A DNA stretch of 64,000 nucleotides, taken from the NCBI GenBank assembly GCA_963842505.1, contig CAWJGZ010000001.1:1-64000 (forward strand). The letters are read 5' to 3'. A model generated the notes under the pieces. The model searched no databases. It saw only the letters and a list, made by a program, of their open reading frames with translations, and was not told where the DNA came from. This document shows positions 17,513-24,973 of the stretch, piece after piece (the first letter of the stretch is position 1; every line of letters starts with the position of its first letter). The translations under genes and the position numbers were made by a program. This stretch comes from PALSA-129 sp963842505. Lineage in GTDB: Bacteria > Acidobacteriota > Terriglobia > Bryobacterales > Bryobacteraceae.

Positions 17513-18069
17513 AAAATATCCTCACTTAAGCGCGCCGTAGCGCGCTCTACTAATTCGCCCACGCTGGCTACGTTGATGCACAACACTTCGGCGATCTCGC
17601 GGTAACGCAAGCCGGAAATCCGCAATAGAATACATTCGCGTTGCGCCGGCGAAAGTCTCTCGATGGCTTCCTGCAGTTTGCGTCCGCGCTCCTGGTGGAT
17701 GGCGCGGTCTTCCGGTCCGGACTGCGGGTCGGCAATTCCGGCCGCGGGATCGAGCGCGACTGTTCGTCGCCACTGCGCGCTCCTGCGCCGGTCACGGGCG
17801 GCGTTTCGCGCCACCTCGAAAATCCAGCCGCGCAGGTTTGTCCGGCTGCCGCGGCGGGTCAGATGGCGATAGAGCCGAAGGAAGGTCTCCTGCACCACCT
17901 CCTCGGCGTCCGCCGACATCAGGCCGTTGCACACCAGGTAGCGATATACGGGGACACGTAACTCATCGAACCACCATGCTGCTTCCGTACGCGCAGGCAG
18001 TTCGTTGAAATGCGTACCTTCGGTAGCCATGCACAGCCGTCTTTCGTCACCGGTCAAGCAGCGCTCCAC
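17509..18069 (-). CDS. ECF-type RNA polymerase sigma factor
   Basis: 186 residues from GTG 18069, with GAGGG five bases upstream; ATG 18030 is an alternative. Region 2 is seen in DAEEVVQETFLRLYRHL and LRGWIFEVARNAARDRRR. Region 4 is seen in LSPAQRECILLRISGLRYRE and IAEVLCINVASVGELVERA. It heads a run of five genes: sigma, anti-sigma, TIGR03435, secreted protein, metalloprotease. The pair probably controls this envelope/secreted set and possibly itself. Confidence 0.9.
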   Translation of the reverse strand: MERCLTGDERRLCMATEGTHFNELPARTEAAWWFDELRVPVYRYLVCNGLMSADAEEVVQETFLRLYRHLTRRGSRTNLRGWIFEVARNAARDRRRSAQWRRTVALDPAAGIADPQSGPEDRAIHQERGRKLQEAIERLSPAQRECILLRISGLRYREIAEVLCINVASVGELVERATARLSEDIL

Positions 18070-18433
18070 AATTTCCCTCGTCCGCCTGCTTGCATAACGA
18101 AACGATGCCCCGCTTTTCCGGGTCCGGCCTGTTTTTTCTGGCGGCGCAACGGCGCGCCCTGGCGCTACATTATACGTCCGGGCCTTCCTGACCCGGGCTG
18201 GACTCTTGTTTCATGCAAGATGAGCCTGAAGGGAAAGAACGGGATGCCGGGAATTGATCATCAGCATGGACGATTCGGCATCGAACAGCCTCGCCCGCGC
18301 AGAATCTTCTAATTCCTGTAACTGTCAACGTCCAGCCGCTTACCGCAGGCTCCGGGCGCATTGTCGGCCACTCGGAAATTGCGTGGCACGCGAGCGTTAA
18401 GGCGCGATATCGTTAGTAATGTGGGTTGTGAAG
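18070..18433. other. Intergenic stretch upstream of the sigma operon
   Basis: No gene seen. It must hold the sigma operon promoter; no consensus was recognised by eye. Confidence 0.4.
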
Positions 18434-18925
18434 TCAGTGCTCGTAGCGTTTTCGGGGCCGTTGCACGGTGGTTGGAGAGGCACGTCGCTCCTCGGATACC
18501 GCCTTCTTGACAGCGGCTCTCTTCCGAGCGGGTGCGGGCTTCTTTGCAGTTGCGAGTTGCGCCTTGGCTGCTTTCGCTAACCGCCAACGTTTCTTGGTCG
18601 CCGCAATGATTCGCTTCATGCCTTCTTCGCTGATCCGGCGCTTGGGTTTTGGCAGTTCAGGCGTGGCGGCTGGCGCTAGCGGCTCAGACTCTCCCCGGAT
18701 CTTTGCCCATCGACGCTGTTGGGCTTCCTTCATTCGCCTTCGAGCCGCTGCGGAGAATTTCTTGCGCTTGCGGGTGAGAGCTTCGGGTGCGGCGGCGGTC
18801 TTAGCAGCGCCGCCGGAGAGCATGGCGCTGAGTTCGCTGATCTGTGAGTCGATGTGGCGCTTCTGTTCCTCGAATCCAAGGATGGCGGCGGCGACGATAT
18901 CGGGAGTGAGCTTTTGTATGGGCAT
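18434..18925 (-). CDS. Lysine/alanine-rich basic protein, paralogue of the gene at 58004
   Basis: 163 residues from ATG 18925 (MPIQKLTPDIVAAAILGFE), matching the paralogue's start. The N-terminal 45 residues form a likely coiled coil (FEEQKRHIDSQISELSAML). Two basic motifs follow, ARRRMKEAQQRRWAKIRGE and PKPKRRISEEGMKRIIAATK, each ending in an R/K-rich W-containing helix. The tail (AKAAKAQLATAKKPAPARKR) resembles histone H1 or HU-type tails. Nucleic-acid binding is likely from charge; the family is unnamed to me. Confidence 0.65.
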   Translation of the reverse strand: MPIQKLTPDIVAAAILGFEEQKRHIDSQISELSAMLSGGAAKTAAAPEALTRKRKKFSAAARRRMKEAQQRRWAKIRGESEPLAPAATPELPKPKRRISEEGMKRIIAATKKRWRLAKAAKAQLATAKKPAPARKRAAVKKAVSEERRASPTTVQRPRKRYEH

Positions 18926-19135
18926 GTCAGCTTCTCGCACCATCCACGTTAACGCATTCTGCCAGTCAGGAGTGGTTGTTGGAGTCGTGCCTTCGGCCTC
19001 AGACTGACGGGTGGCGTCGACGATTCACAGCCGATTACCCAGCATGACGGCCATGCCGTACGGGGAGTTTTTCGACAGGGATTGCGGTTTGCCGAAAGTA
19101 GGTTCATGCTTGAGCTGAAGAGGAGATCCCCTGCC

Positions 19136-19432
19136 ATGCGACTCTCAGCGAAGGCTGTGGCGATTGTCTCCGCCATTCTCTGGGGCGCCAGCATATTGCT
19201 GGTCGGGCTAGTCAACTTAGCTGCTCCAGCCTATGGCGTCCATTTTCTGCAAGGGCTCAGCTCCGTCTATCCCGGGTTTCACGCCTCACGTACGGTACTC
19301 GACGTGTTGGTCGGCACCGGGTATGGAATCGTCGACGGCGCCGTTGGCGGCTACGTGTTTGCCGTACTTTACAATTTCTGTGTTCCGCGTGTAGAAAAGG
19401 CAAATCCGAAGGGTAACGAGGTAACTCTCTAA
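19136..19432 (+). CDS. Small membrane protein
   Basis: 98 residues from ATG 19136, ten bases after GAGGAG. It has two likely membrane segments: VAIVSAILWGASILLVGLV and, after VLDVLVGTGYGIVDG, AVGGYVFAVLYNF. A short charged tail follows. The GYGxxDGAxGG pattern with YN is seen in small bacterial membrane proteins of unknown role. Divergent from the basic protein. Confidence 0.65.
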   Translation: MRLSAKAVAIVSAILWGASILLVGLVNLAAPAYGVHFLQGLSSVYPGFHASRTVLDVLVGTGYGIVDGAVGGYVFAVLYNFCVPRVEKANPKGNEVTL

Positions 19433-19527
19433 CCGTTTTTCTTACCTTCCCAGTTCCAGGCACGGCTGGTCAAAACCACTATCCCCACATCGGTAGCGCT
19501 CCAGGGGCCTACGAGTAACGCGCGCCG

Positions 19528-20583
19528 TCACTTCCCCTTGCGTTGCAGATCCGCGGGCGCTCGCTCGCGGTCTTGCCCTTCCACTTGCAAAGTCCAGCGC
19601 ACCGGCACGGTCTCCGGCGGATAGCAGATCTTATCGTCGCAGGCCTGGTACTTCAGCGCACCCTCGATGGTCAGTTTGCCCTCTGCATCAAGAAGCGGCC
19701 TGACTGCCGCGTCGCGTGCGATCGTTACATCGCGTACCAACCGGAATGCGCCTTCGTACACCGGCGCCGTCTCCCCGATCGCTTCCAGGCGCAGCATCTT
19801 CGCGGGTGGGTAAGTTGCCGCCCGCACCATAATCGCGGGCGATTCCTTTATGCTCCACTCAATCGGAATATAGTCGCTCGTCACGCCTGGTGCGTAGGTA
19901 TGGAGCCGAGGCCCAAGCTGCACATCCAAAGCAAGCGAGATTCGCTGTCCAGAGCGCACACGCCCATTGCTCGCGGACGCAGATACCCGCAAGTGCTTAC
20001 CCTCGGCCGCGGTCTGCACCGCTCCAGCGCTTTCGCCAAAGTGGCTGACCAGGATGTCGCCCGAGGTGTAGCGTTGCGAGTAATCGTCCTCGAAGTACTT
20101 CGCTGTCACGCGGCCGGCGCGATCCACCAGGTACGTGCCCGGGTACGGAATGCCGTACTGCATCGTGCCTTCCTGAGACTGTTCGTTCAAGATGCCGAAG
20201 TCGCGGATGATCTTCGATTCGGGGTCCGACAATAAGTGAAATGTGATTCCCCGGCGGTCTGCGAAGCTTTTCAGCACCGCTACCGAATCGTAGCTAATGG
20301 CCGCCACCCCGAGCCCCTCGGCCCGAATCTTCTCCAGATTGCTTTGCAGCTCCACGAGCTGGCCTTTGCAATATGGTCACCAGTCAGCCGAACGGAAGAA
20401 CACCAACATGGCGCCCTTGGTGCCCATGATCGACGACAGGCTCTGAATACGCCCGTTCTGATCGGTGGCGGAGAACGCTGGCACGATTTCTCCCACTGCG
20501 GGACCGGTCTTTGCTGGTCGGGGGACCTGAGCTAGTGCCGCCAGCCCGATCACGAGTCCAATGCTAAATGTCTTGCGCATCAA
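19528..20583 (-). CDS. Peroxiredoxin/AhpC-TSA-like protein with a DsbD-like tail; predicted selenoprotein (in-frame TGA at 20377-20379)
   Basis: One frame from ATG 20583 to the stop at 19528 is broken only by TGA at 20377-20379. Before it: signal peptide (MRKTFSIGLVIGLAALAQ), VGEIVPAFSATDQNGRIQSL and LVFFRSADW. After it: PYCKGQLVELQSNLEKIR, SDPESKIIRDFGIL and YPGTYLVDRAGRV. The TGA stands where this family has the first Cys of CPYC, so decoding as selenocysteine gives a UPYC redox site. The C-terminal part holds YQACDDKICYPPE, as in the N-terminal domain of DsbD. A hairpin starting four bases after the TGA fits bacterial SECIS rules. About 351 residues in all. A simple Cys-to-stop mutation is the alternative. 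Confidence 0.75.
20338..20372 (-). promoter_or_regulatory. Candidate bacterial SECIS hairpin
   Basis: On the minus strand the apical stem CAGCTC/GAGCTG (6 perfect pairs) carries the loop GTG at 20353-20355. It stands on an internal loop and a lower stem ATTGC/GCAAT. The loop begins 21 bases after the TGA and its first base is G. Published bacterial SECIS criteria ask for a loop 16-37 bases after UGA with a G in its first two positions; both are met. Confidence 0.65.
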
Positions 20584-21009
20584 TCCAACCGTAGCCTCAA
20601 TTATATTCGGAGGGCTGTTGAGAATGGTACACCCATAATGGTTGGCCAGAGTGCGTCCCGATCCTCGTGCGGCTGATCCGGTCTATCTTCCTTCACTTTT
20701 GCCCCCTCCAGTAGAGTAACACTCGTAGCATCTCTCGCTTGGTCGTACACTCAGAGTGCCCGCCTGACGGTTTGCCGCCAACGCCGTAGAATAGAACACG
20801 TTGCCGCGCGAGGCTCGAATCCTCGGTTCGAAAGCAGGGCTGTGCGTGAGGATGGATCATTCAAGCCCGTCACCTTCCGGGTGCGCCGTGATCCAGGCGC
20901 TATCGAGGATCGCTCTCCAAAGCGGGGCGTTGTGGCTAGTCCGAGCCGCACCTTGAGTGTTATCTCACAATATCGCTAGCGGCGCCTACGAAAACCACAT
21001 CTGCGGCTC
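20584..21009. other. Intergenic stretch between the redox gene and the IS91-like element
   Basis: No gene seen on either strand. Confidence 0.4.
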
Positions 21010-21040
21010 GGGCGTTAGAACTAAGCCGCTGGCGCGGCGG
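21010..21040. repeat. Left inverted repeat of the IS91-like element
   Basis: It begins GGGCGTTAGAACTAAGCCGC and itself contains a small GCCGC/GCGGC hairpin. It matches the reverse complement of 23405-23435 except at two adjacent bases. Confidence 0.75.
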
Positions 21041-21085
21041 ACGCAGTCGCGTGCGTGTTTCGGGGCATAAGCAGCGATAGTGTCT

Positions 21086-21110
21086 GTCACAGAAAGGAGT
21101 TTTCTGTGAC
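21086..21110 (+). promoter_or_regulatory. Hairpin enclosing the ribosome-binding site and start codon of the recombinase
   Basis: GTCACAGAAA, loop GGAGT, TTTCTGTGAC: ten perfect pairs. The GGAG of the ribosome-binding site is the loop and the GTG start (21106-21108) is inside the 3' arm. This should limit translation, or serve as an operator in DNA form. Confidence 0.65.
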
Positions 21111-22002
21111 CCCACTTCGTCAACGCATGCTGGACGAGCTCCAGCGTCGTAATTACTCACCGGCCACCACTCGTGGCTACATCCATGCGATCAAGCAGTT
21201 TGCGGAGTACTTCCACAAATCTCCGGAGCAGTTGGGAGGCGACGAGATACGCCAGTTCGAACTCTACCTGCTCAAAGAGAAGAAACTTGCTCCAGGCACC
21301 GTCGAGGGGCGCATGTCTGCCCTGCGTTTTCTCTTCAAGAAGGTCTTGAAGCGGCGTGATATCGCCTACGACGATCTGATCTTTCCCAAGATCCCTCGGA
21401 AGCTGCCCGTCGTGCTGAGTCCCGAAGAGGTGACGCGGATGATCGAGGCGGCGCCAAACCTGCTACACCGCACCATCCTGATGGTGCTTTACGCGACCGG
21501 CATACGCCGAACCGAAGCCTCGCTCCTCAAGGTCACCGATATTGATAGCGAGCGCATGGTGATCCATATCCACCAGGGCAAGGGTTCGCGGGACCGCGAC
21601 GTGCCGATGACATCCAAGCTGCTGGACGCCTTGCGGGAGTATTTTCGGTGGAAGCGTCCCAAAGTCTATCTATTTCCCAGCACTGCAGGGCATCGTGGGG
21701 TAGAGCAGCCGCTTTCAGATCATACAATCTGGAACATCTGCAGCGAAGCCGCGAAACGCGCCGGAATCAAGAAAAGGATTGGCGCGCACACCCTCCGCCA
21801 CAGCTTCGCCACAACCCTGATGGAATCCGGAACTGACTTGCGGACGATTCAGCTTTTGATGGGCCACGCACACTTGGAACATACCACTCGATATCTCCAC
21901 TTGTCGCAGCGTCACCTGCATGCCGCACCGAACCCACTCGATCAGATCACGCTTGGTAGCCAGAGCTTCTCGCGCAAGCGGCCGGACAGCTATCAGGCAT
22001 GA
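21106..22002 (+). CDS. Tyrosine recombinase (XerD-like) of the IS91-like element
   Basis: 298 residues from GTG 21106, chosen because AAAGGAG lies seven bases upstream. The core-binding domain shows RNYSPATTRGYIHAIKQFAE. The catalytic residues are Arg in YATGIRRTEASLL, His/Arg in HTLRHSFATTLM, His in LMGHAHLEHT and Tyr in RYLHLSQRH. All are present, so it should be active. It overlaps the transposase start by four bases. A role in resolving or targeting transposition intermediates is inferred from the pairing. Confidence 0.85.
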   Translation: MTPLRQRMLDELQRRNYSPATTRGYIHAIKQFAEYFHKSPEQLGGDEIRQFELYLLKEKKLAPGTVEGRMSALRFLFKKVLKRRDIAYDDLIFPKIPRKLPVVLSPEEVTRMIEAAPNLLHRTILMVLYATGIRRTEASLLKVTDIDSERMVIHIHQGKGSRDRDVPMTSKLLDALREYFRWKRPKVYLFPSTAGHRGVEQPLSDHTIWNICSEAAKRAGIKKRIGAHTLRHSFATTLMESGTDLRTIQLLMGHAHLEHTTRYLHLSQRHLHAAPNPLDQITLGSQSFSRKRPDSYQA

Positions 22003-23177
22003 CACGGCCACCCTGGGAGGTGGCCGATATCATCCGCAGGGCGGGAGACAGATTCATCGAACGCTATCACGGTTCGCTGACGTGGGCACAGCTCCAAGTG
22101 CTTCGGGCGATCGAGCGCTGCCGCACGGCCGCGCTGGGTGGGCACCGTGATCAATGCGTTCGCTGCGGGCATCAGGCCATCTCTTACAACTCCTGCCGAA
22201 ACCGCCACTGCCCGAAGTGCCAGACCAACGCACGGGAGAAGTGGTTGTGCGCCCGGCGACGGGAACTGTTGCCGGTATGCTACTTCCACCTGGTTTTCAG
22301 CCTGCCGCATGCGCTGGTGCCGTTGATATGGCAAAACAAGAAGCTCCTCTTCGGCCTGTTGTTCGATGGCAGTGCTGCGACGCTGCTGGAAGTTGCAGCC
22401 GATCCGGCGCGCCTCGGGGCGGAGATCGGCTTCCTCAGCATTCTGCATACGTGGGGACAGACTCTACAGCGCCATCCGCACATCCACTGTGTCGTACCAG
22501 GCGGCGGACTGTCGCTTGATCACTCCCGGTGGATCCGCTCGCCGCCCCACTTCTTTTTACCGGTGAGAGTGCTCAGCCGCGTCTTTCGCGGGAAGTTCGT
22601 CGCCGGACTACGGCAAGCGTTTCACAGCAAACGACTGGCCTTTCACGGCGAGTTGCAGCCCCTGGCGAACGAGAAGGCGTTCGCGGCCTTCTTGCGCACT
22701 CTGTTCCGTGAGGACTGGGTCGTCTACGCCAAGGCCCCCTTTGGCGGGCCGGACCACGTGCTTCAGTACCTGGCCCGCTACACCCATCGAGTGGCGATCT
22801 CCAATCATCGGCTTCTGTCGGTGGACGGCGATCACGTCACCTTTCGTTGGAAGGACTACGCGCATCACAGCAAGTGCCGTGCCATGACTCTGACGATGGA
22901 AGAGTTCCTGCGCCGGTTCTTGCAGCATGTTCTGCCCAAGGGCCTCCCGCGCATTCGCTATTTCGGCTGGTTAGCGAACCGCCGGCGCAGGGAGTTGCTG
23001 CCGCTTTGCCGGACGTTGCTGGCGGTCGCACCCCCGCCTGCTGTGTCCAACGGCAGTGAGGCCGCTGTCTGGCGGTGTCCGGCCTGCGGTAGCGCAATGC
23101 GTGTTGCGGAGCGGCTAACCGCCAAGCAGATCCTCCGCGAGCAATCGCACCGGGTCTGCATCCTTGACAGCTCGTAA
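21999..23177 (+). CDS. IS91-family HUH/Y-type transposase
   Basis: 392 residues. The N-terminal zinc-binding region has CVRCGHQAISYNSCRNRHC and CPKC. The HUH motif is HPHIHCVVPGGG, and YLARYTHRVAISNHR holds the likely catalytic tyrosines. A C-terminal CPACG follows. Start and length suit the family (about 390-420 residues). IS91 elements are thought to move by rolling-circle replication from one end. No frameshift seen. Confidence 0.88.
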   Translation: MTRPPWEVADIIRRAGDRFIERYHGSLTWAQLQVLRAIERCRTAALGGHRDQCVRCGHQAISYNSCRNRHCPKCQTNAREKWLCARRRELLPVCYFHLVFSLPHALVPLIWQNKKLLFGLLFDGSAATLLEVAADPARLGAEIGFLSILHTWGQTLQRHPHIHCVVPGGGLSLDHSRWIRSPPHFFLPVRVLSRVFRGKFVAGLRQAFHSKRLAFHGELQPLANEKAFAAFLRTLFREDWVVYAKAPFGGPDHVLQYLARYTHRVAISNHRLLSVDGDHVTFRWKDYAHHSKCRAMTLTMEEFLRRFLQHVLPKGLPRIRYFGWLANRRRRELLPLCRTLLAVAPPPAVSNGSEAAVWRCPACGSAMRVAERLTAKQILREQSHRVCILDSS

Positions 23178-23404
23178 CGCGGCATTCCATTTGGCGCAAA
23201 ACCCGCGCGCTTCGGCGTGCGCACCCTACGTGTGCCTCACCGCCGAAAAGCCGCCGTTCCAACCGTCTGGTGAACCCCTCATCGCGTCATGCCCGCTCTG
23301 CTTCCCATCGGATTTGCCTCGTCCGCCTGCTCAAACCGATCCTACTACCCAGCCTTCCACGGTCCCACCAGCATTCAAAACCCATAGCTTGCGGCCTCCC
23401 GCTC

Positions 23405-23435
23405 CCGCCGCGCCAGCGGCTTCCTTCTAACGCCC
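23405..23435. repeat. Right inverted repeat of the IS91-like element
   Basis: Ends CTTCCTTCTAACGCCC. See the left repeat at 21010. Confidence 0.75.
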
Positions 23436-23504
23436 TTATCGAAAGCGCCCCGGCCCTACTCACGCGCCCCGCTCGGCCTCTCACATCGGGGCACTTCCGA
23501 TAAG
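23435..23504. repeat. Imperfect 17-bp inverted repeat beyond the transposon end
   Basis: CTTATCGAAAGCGCCCC and GGGGCACTTCCGATAAG pair at 15 of 17 positions across about 36 bases. It may be the origin-like end of the IS91 element or the terminator of the transposase. Confidence 0.5.
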
Positions 23505-23638
23505 GTCCTAGCGTTTCCCGGCGACTTGACCGCGGCGGCCCCAAACTTCCGGGTGGGGTCATCCGGCGAAAAGGTAAACCTTGAATAACGAAATCCAGTG
23601 TGCAATCCTCGTAACGGAAAGGGATCCGGACCTCGCAA

Positions 23639-24184
23639 ATGCTCTTCAAGACTAAGGCATCCCCCGAAGAGAGGGGAGAGCTGACAGCCACTTTCCTTCC
23701 CGGTTTCGCCATCCACGGTGCGCAAGAGCTGATGAACCAGGTTCCCCAGCTCGCCGATCTGGACGCACAAGATAAAACGCTCGACCTCCTTCTTGAAATG
23801 TTCGCGTTCTTCATGTACGTCGCGAACCGCCTGGCGTTCAGAGAACTCGGGGCGCAGCAATGCTCGGGATTCAGCCAACACATGATCGCCGCAGTCGCAG
23901 ACCGCCTCATGAAATCACTCGGGGCGTCGTATTCAAGCGTTCAGGTCATCTCTTTGTTGCGAGACAAGTACAATGAACGCGAAAACTACTATGGTCAGTT
24001 CAGGCAACTGATGCCCGCGCCCGACCAGCCGAAGAAGAACACCGTGTTTTGGGAGTTCTCGAAGGTCATATTCAACGGGTTCGTTGGGACGGATGATACC
24101 GCGGACCTCCTTCTTGTTGACCACATACTCGCCATCGAAATAGCCGGATTCCTCGGCCAGATGAAGGAAGTCTGGAAGAGGTGA
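23639..24184 (+). CDS. Protein of unknown function, mostly helical
   Basis: 181 residues from ATG 23639; codon use looks like a real gene. No signal peptide or membrane segment. Amphipathic helices dominate (LDLLLEMFAFFMYVANRLAF, SVQVISLLRDKYNERENYYG, ADLLLVDHILAIEIAGFLGQ). No family recognised. The next small gene starts four bases after its stop, so they probably form an operon. Confidence 0.55.
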   Translation: MLFKTKASPEERGELTATFLPGFAIHGAQELMNQVPQLADLDAQDKTLDLLLEMFAFFMYVANRLAFRELGAQQCSGFSQHMIAAVADRLMKSLGASYSSVQVISLLRDKYNERENYYGQFRQLMPAPDQPKKNTVFWEFSKVIFNGFVGTDDTADLLLVDHILAIEIAGFLGQMKEVWKR

Positions 24185-24187
24185 GCG

Positions 24188-24472
24188 ATGCCACGACAAC
24201 CCGCCCAATGTCCAATGTGCAAGCCGGGTGCCAGTTACCGACCCGTCGTGAAAATGGTCCGTTTCGAGAAGACCGGCGTTCGGAAGAAATGCTGGTTTTG
24301 CCCGATGCACCATCAGCTCCTCGGTTCGTACGCCAGCGGGCCGTCGCAGCGCATGAGCTATCGCTCTGCGCCGTCCCGTCCTGCCCCGACAGGGAGCCTG
24401 CAAAGGAAACCGACGCAACGGCGGAATAGAAGGACTGATTATCGGAACCGCAGAAGAAGCTCACGTCCGTAA
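24188..24472 (+). CDS. Small putative zinc-ribbon protein
   Basis: 94 residues. CPMC near the start and CWFCPMHH about 25 residues later could bind one zinc. The tail is arginine-rich and low in complexity, so the true end or frame may differ. Its placement right after the preceding stop is the main support. Confidence 0.4.
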   Translation: MPRQPAQCPMCKPGASYRPVVKMVRFEKTGVRKKCWFCPMHHQLLGSYASGPSQRMSYRSAPSRPAPTGSLQRKPTQRRNRRTDYRNRRRSSRP

Positions 24473-24973
24473 TTTCAGGCTAGCACTCTGATTGGACTCG
24501 GCAGAGGGAAGATGGCATCGGCAGTCTGGCCTGAGGGGCATTCTGTACCACTCCGATTGAGAGCACATAGCCGTGCGCCAAGCGGACATCAACCGCTCTG
24601 TCGCACAGTTCCGCCACGACGTCGCCAACCCGGAAGCAATCCACAGGAGCGTATCGTCGCCAACCCGTAGAATGGACGCGGTAAGCCGTCGCTCGAACAC
24701 TCTGGGTGTTATGTGGGGATATCGGCCATTCCGCGCGGCAAGGTCAGGCGGGCCAGTGGCCCTGTCGAGCGATGTCCTCTTTGGGGCAAGTTTTCAGAAA
24801 GCCCACTTTTCTACCAGTGGCCAACCAGTCCGTTAACGCTGCGGCGTTACGGAGGATCTATCCTCGAATCTGTCCGTGAGAACCACTGCATGGCAGCAGG
24901 AGAGCCGCCAAGAGTGTTAGCTTCCAACTCTGTCCGCGCGGCAGTCGCCGAAAGCAGGTGTACTTCGGTTGAG
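24473..24973. other. Intergenic stretch
   Basis: No gene, hairpin or repeat recognised. Confidence 0.4.

Larger units (their letters stand above)
21010..23435 (+). mobile_element. IS91-like element with tyrosine recombinase and Y-transposase, about 2.4 kb
   Basis: It is bounded by 31-bp inverted repeats that match at 29 positions (21010-21040 and 23405-23435) and holds two genes overlapping by ATGA. A recombinase gene placed before an IS91-type transposase is a recurrent arrangement in soil and water bacteria. The inverted repeats are unexpected, since classic IS91 elements lack them. A further hairpin at 23435-23504 may belong to the replication-origin end, so the right boundary could lie about 75 bases further. 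Confidence 0.75.

Noticed and set aside
20338..20355. GTG at 20355 as an independent start for the C-terminal half of the redox gene
   Set aside because: It would remove the thioredoxin-fold start and lacks a ribosome-binding site; the GTG is the loop of the hairpin after the TGA.
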